Origin: Lachnospiraceae bacterium
GTDB lineage: Bacteria; Bacillota; Clostridia; Lachnospirales; Lachnospiraceae
Length of the DNA stretch: 64,000 bases
Reading direction: 5' to 3'
Assembly: GCA_910575445.1 (NCBI GenBank)
Contig: CAJTFW010000001.1
Location: 558,001 to 622,000 of the forward strand
In this document: positions 34,655 to 42,268 of the stretch, piece by piece
Layout: the number at the start of each line of letters is the position of its first letter
Position numbering within the stretch: position 1 is the first letter of the stretch
The notes under the pieces: model-generated
Told to the model about the DNA's origin: nothing
Seen by the model: the letters and a program-made list of their open reading frames with translations, nothing else
Database searches by the model: none
Program-made: the position numbers and the translations under genes

Positions 34655-35569
34655 CACCACCATCATATTCCGTGGATGTTTATTAAATAAAATATCTTTC
34701 TGCTTTACATTCGACACATGCGTATAAATTTCTGTTGTGCTAATAGAACTGTGCCCTAACATTCTTTGTATATAACGAATATCCACATCTTGTTCCAGAA
34801 GTAGGGTAGCAAAAGAATGACGGAACATATGTGGTGTTAGATGCTGCTCAATGCCAGCAAGTTTGGCATAGTGTACAATCATATAGCGAACGGATTGGTC
34901 CGATAGTTTCCGCTTTAATCTATTAACAAAGAAATATCCACAAATAGCAATGTCAGACTTAAACGTTTCATAGTATAAAGATAACGCCAAGAGAACTTCT
35001 GGATTTCCAATTTGGAGAATTCTCTCTTTGGCTCCTTTGCCATAAACCAATATATTGTTACTGACAAAATCTATATCTGTTGGACGCAAAGAACATAATT
35101 CAGATATACGAATACCAGTAGCAAATAGAAGTTCAACAACAGCAATGTCTCGAATACAACAACGAAGTTGATATTCTGAAGTTGCTAATTCTTTTTGTTG
35201 ATATAAGGTAGAAAGAAAGGTTTGTAAAGCATGGAAAGGAATTGTTTTAGGCAATAGTTTTGCTTCTCGAAAGCGAATTTCCAATTTGGAGAATGGATTT
35301 TCGGATAGAATTTCTTTATATTCCATATAATGAAAAAAAGCTTTTAGACTTGCAATTTTGCGTTTTACAGTTTTGGGTTTATACTGTTTATGTAGATGAG
35401 TAATATATTTATCAAGATTGTCTTTGTGATGAAATTCAGAGGTATTTTTTAGATAGTTTGTATACTGTTTTAGGTCAATCCGGTATGCTTTCAATGTTTT
35501 CTGGTCAAGACGTTTTCTGTACTCGCAATATTCAATATATTCCGCAATATAAGTAGTTAAAGTATTCAT
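34643..35569 (-). CDS. XerC/D-like tyrosine recombinase
   Basis: A 308-residue integrase. The N-terminal SAM-like core-binding domain spans about 5-95, and the catalytic domain carries Arg154 (TGIRISELCS), His247/Arg250 (HMFRHSFATLL), His273 (LGHSS) and Tyr282 (TEIYTHV). All catalytic residues are present. AGGAGAG precedes the ATG and a -35 TAGACA/-10 CATAAT pair lies upstream. Its 3' end is part of a 74-bp repeat found inverted 4.8 kb away, so the enzyme may invert or insert the adjoining cassette. The three serine recombinases at 44-49 kb are a separate integration module, so this one probably has a local task. Confidence 0.93.
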   Translation of the reverse strand: MNTLTTYIAEYIEYCEYRKRLDQKTLKAYRIDLKQYTNYLKNTSEFHHKDNLDKYITHLHKQYKPKTVKRKIASLKAFFHYMEYKEILSENPFSKLEIRFREAKLLPKTIPFHALQTFLSTLYQQKELATSEYQLRCCIRDIAVVELLFATGIRISELCSLRPTDIDFVSNNILVYGKGAKERILQIGNPEVLLALSLYYETFKSDIAICGYFFVNRLKRKLSDQSVRYMIVHYAKLAGIEQHLTPHMFRHSFATLLLEQDVDIRYIQRMLGHSSISTTEIYTHVSNVKQKDILFNKHPRNMMVVNKG

Positions 35570-35604
35570 AAACAGACACTCTCCTGGTTTTTAGACTTTA
35601 GACC

Positions 35605-35633
35605 ATTATGAGTGCCAGCTTATAAAATGTCTA
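35605..35633 (-). promoter_or_regulatory. Likely promoter of the tyrosine recombinase
   Basis: On the minus strand TAGACA (35633-35628), a 17-bp spacer and CATAAT (35610-35605) lie about 36 bases before the recombinase ATG. Reasonable but not consensus. Confidence 0.45.
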
Positions 35634-35832
35634 TCATTTACTTTCAAAAGATTTGGTATATATTTCCAAATAGTTTTTCAAGATATATCCAGGAGATTTT
35701 GAAATGTTGCTACCTGGTTATTAAAAAAATAAACTTATATCTGAGAATTTTGTTGATAGCTCATTTATATTTAAAAATGGAGAACAAAAATATGGCAACT
35801 AAAAAGAAAGAGAATAAACTGTTACCAATAAA

Positions 35833-35880
35833 ATAAAGTGTGCAGTTAGAGTTACGTGTTTTCTAACTTACACACTTTAT
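35833..35880 (+). terminator. Strong hairpin, probable bidirectional terminator
   Basis: ATAAAGTGTG pairs with CACACTTTAT and an inner GTTAGA pairs with TCTAAC. A second hairpin (GGACTGTC/GACAGTCC, about 35883-35935) follows. These fill the 394-base gap between the recombinase start and the next gene (35570-35963), where no convincing gene was found; a lysine-rich 19-codon frame at about 35779-35836 is doubtful. Confidence 0.55.
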
Positions 35881-35963
35881 TAGGACTGTCTCCTTCTTAC
35901 CTATCAGAGGCAAAAACGCTATTTCCCGACAGTCCCATGAGTTCTTATGTGTTTAAATAAACT

Positions 35964-36380
35964 TTATTCGTCTATTTTCAACCTAAATTTTTCAGGATGT
36001 TCTACGATATTATATTCGCTGTTTTTTTCGTCCTGTTTATAGCTAAATGAAAACAATATTTTATGCTTTTTAATATCCTGCTTTGTTCGATATACAGTTA
36101 CATGCAATTCATTTGGGATAGATGTATCATAACGGAAAATTATACTTTTAAACGCATTATTTCTGCATTTTTCCACAATTTCCTCTGCACAAGACTGAAA
36201 GTCTTTTACATATAGTTTGTTTACTATAATAGTAATGTTTTCTTCATGATAGTCTCCAAATGTTATTGAATGGGTATTATATATATCCATTTTTCCATAA
36301 TTTAGTGAGCGATAATACCACAAAACTCCACATATAATCATTATAGTAACCACAATACCAAAACTCCATTTCTTTTTCAT
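35964..36380 (-). CDS. Hypothetical membrane-anchored or secreted protein
   Basis: A 138-residue protein with a basic start (MKKKWS) and one hydrophobic helix (residues 7-23), then a soluble beta-rich domain of about 110 residues. There is no lipobox cysteine in the right place; a Cys in the helix (ICGVLW) could be misread as one. AAGGAGAGG precedes the ATG. Divergent from the HTH gene at 36481 across a region full of TGTAT-type palindromes, so the HTH protein may control it. Function unknown. Confidence 0.6.
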   Translation of the reverse strand: MKKKWSFGIVVTIMIICGVLWYYRSLNYGKMDIYNTHSITFGDYHEENITIIVNKLYVKDFQSCAEEIVEKCRNNAFKSIIFRYDTSIPNELHVTVYRTKQDIKKHKILFSFSYKQDEKNSEYNIVEHPEKFRLKIDE

Positions 36381-36394
36381 AACATCCTCTCCTT

Positions 36395-36460
36395 ATACCT
36401 GTATTATATTACAGTGTATTATAATACATCTTATTTTTCAATACAGATGTATATATAATT
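36395..36460. promoter_or_regulatory. Palindromic operator region shared by the divergent genes
   Basis: The interval contains imperfect TGTATTATATTACA and the perfect GTATTATAATAC within GTGTATTATAATACATC, then CATCTTATTTTT. An equivalent arrangement (TGTAGTGTAATACA, GTGTAAAATTATACATC, CATCTTATTTTC) lies before the second HTH gene at about 36763-36805. The conserved pairing of palindromes with each HTH copy suggests autoregulation. Confidence 0.5.
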
Positions 36461-36480
36461 CAATAAAAGGATTGATGTAT

Positions 36481-36681
36481 ATGGATATTTATATTGATTT
36501 AGAAAATTTATTGAAAAAGAAGCAGATTAGCAAGAATAAAGTTTGTACTGCCTGTCATTTGCAAAGAACACAATTTAACAATTATTGTAAAAATAAAGTT
36601 TCTAGTATGGATTTTGCTATTTTGGCTAGGTTATGTGAATGTCTGGACTGTACCCCTAATGATATCTTAAAGTTACAATAA
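36481..36681 (+). CDS. Cro/C1-type HTH regulator, copy 1
   Basis: A 66-residue single-domain helix-turn-helix protein starting MDIYIDLENLLKKKQISKN, with the recognition region ACHLQRTQFNNYCKN and the typical ending LDCTPNDILKL. Start at ATG 36481 by comparison with its paralogue 366 bases downstream, which begins with the same residues. AAAGGATT precedes. It ends just before a terminator (36683-36712). Confidence 0.85.
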   Translation: MDIYIDLENLLKKKQISKNKVCTACHLQRTQFNNYCKNKVSSMDFAILARLCECLDCTPNDILKLQ

Positions 36682-36682
36682 T

Positions 36683-36712
36683 GCTGTCAGAGTTTTCTGG
36701 CAGCTTTTGTTA
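36683..36712 (+). terminator. Rho-independent terminator
   Basis: GCTGTCAGA pairs with TCTGGCAGC around a TTTT-type loop, followed by TTTTGTT. It closes the first HTH gene. Confidence 0.7.
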
Positions 36713-36846
36713 TATTATCTTATTTTTTAAATATCATATATCTTAAAAATTGCAGATACCTGTAGTGTAATACAGTGTAAAATTATACATCTTATTTTCT
36801 AATACAGATATATTTATAATTCATGTAGAAAAGGATAATTAAGATT

Positions 36847-37047
36847 ATGGATATTTATATTGATTTAGAAAATTTGCTGAAAGAAAAAAATGTGAGCAAA
36901 AATAAGGTCTGTGCTGCCTGTAGATTGCAACGAACACAACTAAATAATTATTGCAAAAACAAAGTATCTCGTATTGATTTAGCAATACTTACTAGATTAT
37001 GCGAATATCTTGATTGTACGCCCAATGATATACTGAAGTTAAAGTAG
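36847..37047 (+). CDS. Cro/C1-type HTH regulator, copy 2
   Basis: A 66-residue paralogue of the gene at 36481, roughly 80 percent identical by eye, with changes in the recognition region (CRLQRTQLNNYCKN, then SRIDLAILTRLCEY). The upstream region is duplicated too, including the palindromes and AATACAGATrTAT block. The pair therefore arose by tandem duplication of gene plus promoter and has diverged, perhaps giving two operator specificities. A weak hairpin follows the stop. Confidence 0.85.
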   Translation: MDIYIDLENLLKEKNVSKNKVCAACRLQRTQLNNYCKNKVSRIDLAILTRLCEYLDCTPNDILKLK

Positions 37048-37257
37048 TGTTGCTGATGTTTTAGCACACTATTTTTTATGGTAATTTTTAGGTGCTTTGG
37101 ATTGAAAATATAGAAGTATGTTATACAAAAAGTTAATATAGCCTCTATAGTACCTATGGTATAAGCCGAGCACAGATTCAGCGATTTACTGTAGACAAAC
37201 AAGAGGAAGAATAGTTTGGTGAAAAGTGTAAAAAACGAATAGTACTAATAATAAGGT

Positions 37258-37295
37258 CAGCCGTTACAGGAAGTATATCATTCCTGCAACGGCTG
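37258..37295 (-). terminator. Strong hairpin, likely terminator of the PhoB-like gene
   Basis: CAGCCGTT-A-CAGGAA pairs with TTCCTG-C-AACGGCTG. It lies 18 bases past the stop of the minus-strand gene at 37314. On that strand it is followed by ACCTTATT, a poor T run, so termination is likely but not certain. Confidence 0.5.
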
Positions 37296-37313
37296 CTTTC
37301 ATGTAAACCTAAA

Positions 37314-37631
37314 CTACCCTATAAATTTATACCCGCGCTCAACCACTGTCTGTATCATCTCTGGTTTTCCTAATTTTTTCCGAAGTTGGTAAATGATATT
37401 GCTGATAATATGTCCATAATCTTCAGATTCCGTTTCCCAAATGGCTTCATAAATTTGCTTAGCTGATAATACCCAATGTGGATATTGTACCAAGAGATAG
37501 AGTACATCAAATTCTTTTGGAAATAAACGAATCCTTTCACCTTTTAAGTTGACGATATAGCATTGTGGGTCAATCATCAAATCTCCATGTTGTATTTTGG
37601 GAATACGGTTAATTTCTACTGTTGTAGCCAT
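37314..37631 (-). CDS. Stand-alone PhoB/OmpR-type winged-helix DNA-binding protein
   Basis: A 105-residue protein that is only the C-terminal effector domain of an OmpR/PhoB response regulator: LFPKEFDVLYLLVQYP, then AKQIYEAIW, HIISNIIYQLRKKLG and TVVERGYKFIG. There is no receiver domain, so control is not by phosphorylation. AGGAGGAAGGAG precedes the ATG. Such orphan winged helices are common in clostridial conjugative elements. The partner promoter is unknown. Confidence 0.85.
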   Translation of the reverse strand: MATTVEINRIPKIQHGDLMIDPQCYIVNLKGERIRLFPKEFDVLYLLVQYPHWVLSAKQIYEAIWETESEDYGHIISNIIYQLRKKLGKPEMIQTVVERGYKFIG

Positions 37632-38100
37632 AAATTTTCTCCTTCCTCCTTTTTATAAATCCCCATAAAATCAATACCATAAAACACCGTATTTAACCTT
37701 ATATAATATCAACGATTATTTATATTGATTTTTACAGGTTATATAATTCTTAATAAAAAATTAATAAAATCTGAAATTATTATGATATGGTTCAGATTTG
37801 GTTATGATGCAGAGAAGTTAAAATAATAAAAAATGAAACTTTTGATTATTACATCAGTAGATGAAACTAAACTGCATTGTACCGGGATGGAGAATAGAAA
37901 GGAAATATAAAAGACAAAAGAAGGTTACACTCTCTTTTTCTATCGAGATTGTGACTTTTTTTAATAATAATTTTGTTTTTGCAGCTGTGAAATTTTTGCA
38001 GCTGCCTTTTTTTGTCCTTTGGGCACTTGTAAGGTGTCATAGTCCTCCGCTCTGAGCTTGAAATTCTAAAATTCAAAAATTCAAGTTCGGAGGAAAAACC

Positions 38101-38592
38101 ATGAAAAATTATAGAAGCAACGATTATGCATTAAATAAATATAGTAAAGGAATTGTATATAAGTTTGTAGATGGCATTGTTGAAATAACATTGGAAGAAT
38201 ATTTGCATAGTAATCCAGATAAAACAGAGGCTGATTTTATAGAATTAAAAGCTATATCAGATGAGATTTATTATCAACAATGCCAACAAGAACATCGAAC
38301 CAATCGTCTAAATGTAAGCCTAAATGGAATAAATGAAGGTGTGATTGGAGCAAGTTTAGCGATTGATATAGCACTAATTCATAAAGAAGAGGAACAAAAA
38401 GTAATAGAGGCAACGAAAAAATTGTTACATAGCAAAAAGTTGACACCAATACAAGAAAGGCGTTTCCTACTTTACTTTTTTAAAGGGCTATCTACTGGAG
38501 AAATTGCAAAGTTAGAAGGAGTCCGCCAACAAGCAGTTTGGTATAGTTTGATGTGGGTAAAGAAAAAATTAAAAAAATTTTATGAAGAATGA
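38101..38592 (+). CDS. Sigma-70 region 4-like protein
   Basis: A 163-residue protein. The C-terminal 55 residues (KLTPIQERRFLLYFFKGLSTGEIAKLEGVRQQAVWYSLMWVKKKLKKF) are a sigma region 4.2-like helix-turn-helix. The N-terminal half is helical and not a canonical region 2. It resembles the small sigma-like proteins found near integrase genes of clostridial elements and may activate transfer or excision genes. GGAGG is 9 bases before the ATG, and a CTTGAAATT/AATTCAAG hairpin sits just upstream of that site and could modulate translation. A terminator-like hairpin follows the stop. Confidence 0.75.
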   Translation: MKNYRSNDYALNKYSKGIVYKFVDGIVEITLEEYLHSNPDKTEADFIELKAISDEIYYQQCQQEHRTNRLNVSLNGINEGVIGASLAIDIALIHKEEEQKVIEATKKLLHSKKLTPIQERRFLLYFFKGLSTGEIAKLEGVRQQAVWYSLMWVKKKLKKFYEE

Positions 38593-38625
38593 CTTGTTAC
38601 TATGCCTGTTTTTTGACATTAGGTG

Positions 38626-38649
38626 AAAAGAACTTTTGAAGTTCCTTTT
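38626..38649 (+). terminator. Rho-independent terminator
   Basis: AAAAGAACTT pairs with AAGTTCCTTTT across a short TTG loop and ends in a T run, 34 bases after the sigma-like gene. Confidence 0.6.
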
Positions 38650-38875
38650 ATTTGCACATTGAAAATTTTATATAGAAGTAGCAGATATACATTATCAGGA
38701 CGGGAGACCGAAAGCGACATGCCAAGACACGCCAAGACGATATGCAGAGATACTTATAGAACATATTCCGAGCGATAATGTCTGTGACTGTGACATTCTG
38801 TGAAGAATGGATTGCGATGACTCTTGATATATGGATATCAGCTACAAAAGTTTCGTTTAAATGAATTTCTATCAG

Positions 38876-38924
38876 AGCGATAGATACCATGCAGCGGAAA
38901 TTTCCGCTGTATGCATGTATCGCT
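38876..38924 (+). promoter_or_regulatory. Large hairpin in the helicase leader (candidate attenuator)
   Basis: AGCGATA (38876-38882) pairs with TATCGCT (38918-38924), and AGCGGAAA pairs with TTTCCGCT at the tip, with an internal loop between. It is followed by CTTTTAG and then AAAGGAGG and the helicase ATG. The preceding 220 bases (38650-38875) hold no gene that I can support but are less AT-rich than their surroundings and could be an untranslated leader or a DNA-level site. Confidence 0.5.
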
Positions 38925-38951
38925 CTTTTAGATAACAAAGGAGGCTTAAAG

Positions 38952-41186
38952 ATGAGAGATGAGATAGTTGGCTGTATGTCAGAAATTTTGAATAAGATAC
39001 AAGAAATGGGATTGTTTCGAACTGGTGAAAAGATTGTGCTAGTCACAAAGAATTATATATTGTTAGAGCATTTTACAGGAAAAGCATATAATTATCGGGG
39101 GATAGAGATACATAATTTCAAGACAAAGCAACTATTTTCAAAAATGACACCTTTGAAGGAAGCAGGTTATCAAAGAGCAATAAAAAAAATGACTGCTTGG
39201 GCAACAGGAATAAAAGGAAATATGTTAGATAGCTATATACAAGCAAGTGAGTTATTAGCACATATTTTTTATGATATTTTGCCCCAATATGGCTTGATTT
39301 TACGAGAAAATCAATTATCACTTTCTCTTATTATGCTAAAAGCTATGGAAAAAGAAAAGTTAGCATTATGTGAGGCAGAGGTGGGAACAGGAAAGACCCA
39401 TGCATATCTAATAGCAGCAGTAGTTTATCGTCTATTTCATTTATCTTATCAACCAGTGATTATCTCTACTTCTACGATTGCGCTACAAAAAGCATTAACT
39501 GAGGAATATATTCCACAGATTTCTCAAATATTGTTAGAACATTATATGATTCAAGAACCATTGACTGTGGCAATTCGCAAAGGAAAAAGTCATTATGTTT
39601 GCGACCGTCGTGTAAAGATTTATTTTTCGTCTCTTATACAAAATGCGCAGTCAGAGGAAGAAGGGTTAATGGAAATTTTAGCAGCTCTTTTTGTTGGAGA
39701 GTGTTCGATTGATTTGGACGATTTACCCTTACCCAATTTTATAAAAAAGCGGATATGTGTAGAGCAGTGTCCATATAATTGTAAATTTTTCAGTATATGC
39801 CGTTATCGTGGATTTTTAAGAAGGTTAGAACAAGGGAATATTGATTTTCAGATTGTCAATCATAATCTGGTATTAGCAGATATTTTAAATAGAAAAAATG
39901 GAAGAAATCATTTGCTTCCAGAATATAATATTTTAATTTTTGATGAAGCTCATAAATTGCCAGAGGCTGCAAGACAGATGTATATTATCTATTTTGATAA
40001 TATGGAATTAAAAAGATTGGTAGATAGTATTTATCAAGCATCACTCCACCAACCAGAAGAAAAAGAAGCCCTTCTACTATGTGAGGAGATGTTACAACAA
40101 AATATGATTTTCTTTGAGTCTATGCAAAATTCTGTAAAGAAAATGTATATGGAAGCTTCTAGTCTTATATCTTTGAAAATACTTTTAAATCTTTTAAAAA
40201 ATTTATCTACTCTTTTTTTTACAACAAATCATCACAATACAAAATACCAACGTCTTTCTATCCAATTCGAGAAGGAACAGAAGAAAATGGAAACATTGCT
40301 TCAACAAGATGGGCTTATTTATTGGATAGAGCAAATAGGAATACATAAGTGTAGACTTTGTGCTTTGCCAAAACGACTTGATTTTTTGCTTTATAAAGAC
40401 CTGTGGAATCAGGAAAAGACCTATCTATTGACTTCCGCCACTTTGTCTGTAAATTCTGATTTTAGCCATTTTATGAGCCAAACAGGAATTGATTTATTAA
40501 AAGAAAAACAACTTTTAAGAGTTAATAAAGCATCTATTTTTGATTATCAAAATCATGCATTATTGTATCTGCCAAATGATATGCCAACTCCCAATATCCG
40601 AGAAAATGCATATATTGAAGCAGTTACAGACAGGTTAGAAGCATTAATTTGGCAAAGTTATGGACATACAATGGTATTATTTACTTCGTATCGGATGATG
40701 GAAATTGTTTATCAGAAACTTTTTACACGAATAACAACATTTCCATTATTTTCTATGGGAAAGGGACAATTAGGGGCTATTAAAGATTTTCGGGAAAGTA
40801 AAAAAGGTGTTTTATTAGCTAGTGATAGCGCCGGAGAAGGCATTGATTTGGCTGGAGATATTCTTTCCTCACTTGTGATAGTAAAACTTCCGTTTCCAGC
40901 GCCAGACCCAATATTAGAGTATGAAAAGTCGCTGTATAAAAATTTTCATGATTATTTAACAGAGATTATTGTACCTAATATGCTAATAAAGCTTCGGCAA
41001 TGGATGGGGCGGGGCATACGTAGAATAACAGATACTTGTGTATTTTCTATTTTAGATAGTCGTGCAAATGGAAGATATAGAGAAGATATTTTAGCTACAT
41101 TGCCAGATATGCCAGTGACAGAACAGATAGAGGATATTAGAAAATTTATCAGAAAAAATAAATCTAGTAGTTATTTTTCAGAGTGA
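38952..41186 (+). CDS. DinG/XPD-like iron-sulfur DNA helicase
   Basis: About 744 residues. Superfamily 2 helicase with Walker A AEVGTGKTH near residue 145, the DEAH box in ILIFDEAHKLPEAA, and a cysteine set (KKRICVEQCPYNCKFFSIC) between them that fits the 4Fe-4S domain of DinG/XPD enzymes. SDSAGEGIDLAGD and WMGRGIRRI are the C-terminal motifs. It should unwind 5'-tailed DNA or R-loops, perhaps during element transfer or replication. ATG 38952 with AAAGGAGG. Its last 30 codons and downstream bases are duplicated 490 bases further on. Confidence 0.9.
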   Translation: MRDEIVGCMSEILNKIQEMGLFRTGEKIVLVTKNYILLEHFTGKAYNYRGIEIHNFKTKQLFSKMTPLKEAGYQRAIKKMTAWATGIKGNMLDSYIQASELLAHIFYDILPQYGLILRENQLSLSLIMLKAMEKEKLALCEAEVGTGKTHAYLIAAVVYRLFHLSYQPVIISTSTIALQKALTEEYIPQISQILLEHYMIQEPLTVAIRKGKSHYVCDRRVKIYFSSLIQNAQSEEEGLMEILAALFVGECSIDLDDLPLPNFIKKRICVEQCPYNCKFFSICRYRGFLRRLEQGNIDFQIVNHNLVLADILNRKNGRNHLLPEYNILIFDEAHKLPEAARQMYIIYFDNMELKRLVDSIYQASLHQPEEKEALLLCEEMLQQNMIFFESMQNSVKKMYMEASSLISLKILLNLLKNLSTLFFTTNHHNTKYQRLSIQFEKEQKKMETLLQQDGLIYWIEQIGIHKCRLCALPKRLDFLLYKDLWNQEKTYLLTSATLSVNSDFSHFMSQTGIDLLKEKQLLRVNKASIFDYQNHALLYLPNDMPTPNIRENAYIEAVTDRLEALIWQSYGHTMVLFTSYRMMEIVYQKLFTRITTFPLFSMGKGQLGAIKDFRESKKGVLLASDSAGEGIDLAGDILSSLVIVKLPFPAPDPILEYEKSLYKNFHDYLTEIIVPNMLIKLRQWMGRGIRRITDTCVFSILDSRANGRYREDILATLPDMPVTEQIEDIRKFIRKNKSSSYFSE

Positions 41187-41228
41187 AATGATTGGAATAG
41201 GACAATAAATTCCTTTTATATGTTGTTC
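41103..41228 (+). repeat. Duplicated 3' end of the DinG-like gene, copy 1
   Basis: The last 28 or so codons of the helicase plus about 40 downstream bases (GTGAAATGATTGGAATAGGAC and on to ATATGTTGT) recur at 41592-41718 at roughly 85 percent identity by eye. The segment between the copies holds the decayed Rpn fragment. Confidence 0.8.
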
Positions 41229-41409
41229 ATTCTGTTTTCAATTTTTTCACTTCATTAAGAGAAAGGCCGGTGTATTCTGCAATTTTTTCAAGTGTTAATA
41301 TTTTATCTGCTAACATTCTTTTTGCAGTATTTATTGCTCCTTCTTTTATGCCCTCTTTTACACCCTCTTGTAAAGATTCTTTTCTCATATCTTCTATAAC
41401 TTTGCACAT
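41227..41409 (-). pseudogene. C-terminal fragment of an Rpn/PD-(D/E)XK transposase-like nuclease
   Basis: A 60-residue frame ending in EKIAEYTGLSLNEVKKLK, preceded by RKESLQEGVKEGIKEG, the characteristic repeat-rich tail of Rpn family recombination-promoting nucleases (PDDEXK_2). The catalytic N-terminal domain of about 200 residues is missing. It lies in the insert between the two copies of the helicase 3' end, so it arrived with that rearrangement. Not functional. Confidence 0.7.
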
Positions 41410-41591
41410 AATTAAAATGCCCTCTTTACTTTCCTTGAAAAAATCTGAAACTTTGGATTTTTTATTCTATCATATATATGATACTCCTATTACGAAAAGG
41501 GGTCAACATATGGACTTACAACATTTAAAGAAAAATCATAGGGAATTTGAATAGAAAATTTGATGCGGAAAAACCAAATAAGAAATGGTGT

Positions 41592-41718
41592 TCCAGATAC
41601 GCCCGTGACAGAAGAGATAAAAAATATTGGAAAATTTATTAGAAAAAATAAATTTAGTAGCTATTTTTCAGAGTGAAATGATTGGAATAGGACAAATATT
41701 TCCTTTCATATGTTGTAT
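41592..41718 (+). repeat. Duplicated 3' end of the DinG-like gene, copy 2
   Basis: Non-coding relic of the helicase C-terminus (an RKNKFSSYFSE reading is still visible before TGA). It continues into the 45-bp direct repeat at 41681-41725 that leads the DUF6870-like gene. Confidence 0.8.
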
Positions 41719-41725
41719 AACACAT
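41681..41725 (+). repeat. 45-bp direct repeat, left copy
   Basis: Identical at all 45 bases to 44259-44303 (ATTGGAATAGG ... GTATAACACAT). The two copies flank the DUF6870-like gene and the AAA/RloB pair; a third, weaker copy lies at about 41192-41228. Confidence 0.9.
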
Positions 41726-41755
41726 CCGTGTTAGAAAGGATTAAGGAGAAATATA

Positions 41756-41998
41756 ATGATTGATTTAAAGCAGTTACAAGCAGTCAATCCTGATGAAATT
41801 GACCGAAGTGAGCTTGTAGATATTCAGGATATTTCTGTGGCAAGTCATTTGCCAAAAGAAGAAAGAATTATAGACTTTATTAAAAAAATTAAAAATCCTT
41901 ATCTATGTAAATGTGGGAATATTGTGGTGCAGTCAGTCTTTGAGGAAACAGATAAAACATTGACAGAGTGTCTCATACAATATCTTAAAATGATATAA
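41756..41998 (+). CDS. Small DUF6870-like protein
   Basis: An 80-residue protein starting MIDLKQLQAVNPDEIDRSEL, with a KYL-type end and two Cys (LCKCGN). It resembles the DUF6870 proteins that precede recombinase genes in related elements; the family name is from memory. AAGGAG precedes the ATG. A terminator follows directly (42009-42052). A role as regulator or accessory of recombination is only positional. Confidence 0.6.
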   Translation: MIDLKQLQAVNPDEIDRSELVDIQDISVASHLPKEERIIDFIKKIKNPYLCKCGNIVVQSVFEETDKTLTECLIQYLKMI

Positions 41999-42008
41999 GG
42001 AACGATGT

Positions 42009-42052
42009 AACACATTAGCGATGGAAAGATAAGTCCATCCTAATGTGTTTTT
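42009..42052 (+). terminator. Terminator/attenuator arm, duplicated leader copy 1
   Basis: AACACATTAG (42009-42018) plus ATGGA pairs with TCCAT plus CTAATGTGTT (42040-42049), followed by a T run. The 3' arm can instead pair with AAAAACATATTAG at 42061-42073. The same three-segment set leads the first serine recombinase at 44.3-44.45 kb. Confidence 0.7.
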
Positions 42053-42113
42053 CTAACCATAAAAACATATTAGAAGGTTTTTTACTTTGTCTGATGATAG
42101 ATATGAAGTTTTT
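42015..42113 (+). pseudogene. Relic of the serine recombinase leader and first codons
   Basis: From the CCTAATGTGTTTTTCTAA segment through to TTGTCTGATGATAGATATGAAG, this matches 44411-44490, including the TTG start (42087-42089) and first eight codons of the recombinase. The reading frame then departs and stops. It shows that the AAA/RloB pair was placed between the DUF6870-like gene and the recombinase by a duplication of this leader. Confidence 0.75.
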
Positions 42114-42184
42114 ATGTATATGTATAAAAATATATATTTTATGTAAAAATAAGTATATAAAACGGAAAATAATGAAATTACATG

Positions 42185-42212
42185 TTGATTTTTGATAAAA
42201 ATGAAATATAAT
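42185..42212 (+). promoter_or_regulatory. Promoter of the AAA/RloB-like pair
   Basis: TTGATT (42185-42190), 16-bp spacer, TATAAT (42207-42212), about 57 bases before the ATG of the AAA ATPase. Confidence 0.6.
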
Positions 42213-42268
42213 ATACATGAGAATAGAATTCGGGTTATGAATGTGAAACCTGTAATAAGGAGACTATT

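Noticed and set aside
35612-35836. 74-codon frame after the tyrosine recombinase
   Set aside because: No ribosome site, composition like non-coding AT-rich DNA, and it contains the recombinase promoter on the opposite strand.
37861-38055. 64-codon frame before the sigma-like gene
   Set aside because: Unusual composition, no ribosome site, and it spans apparent leader hairpins.
41270-41554. 94-codon plus-strand frame
   Set aside because: Antisense to the Rpn tail fragment; the minus strand carries the recognisable protein pattern.
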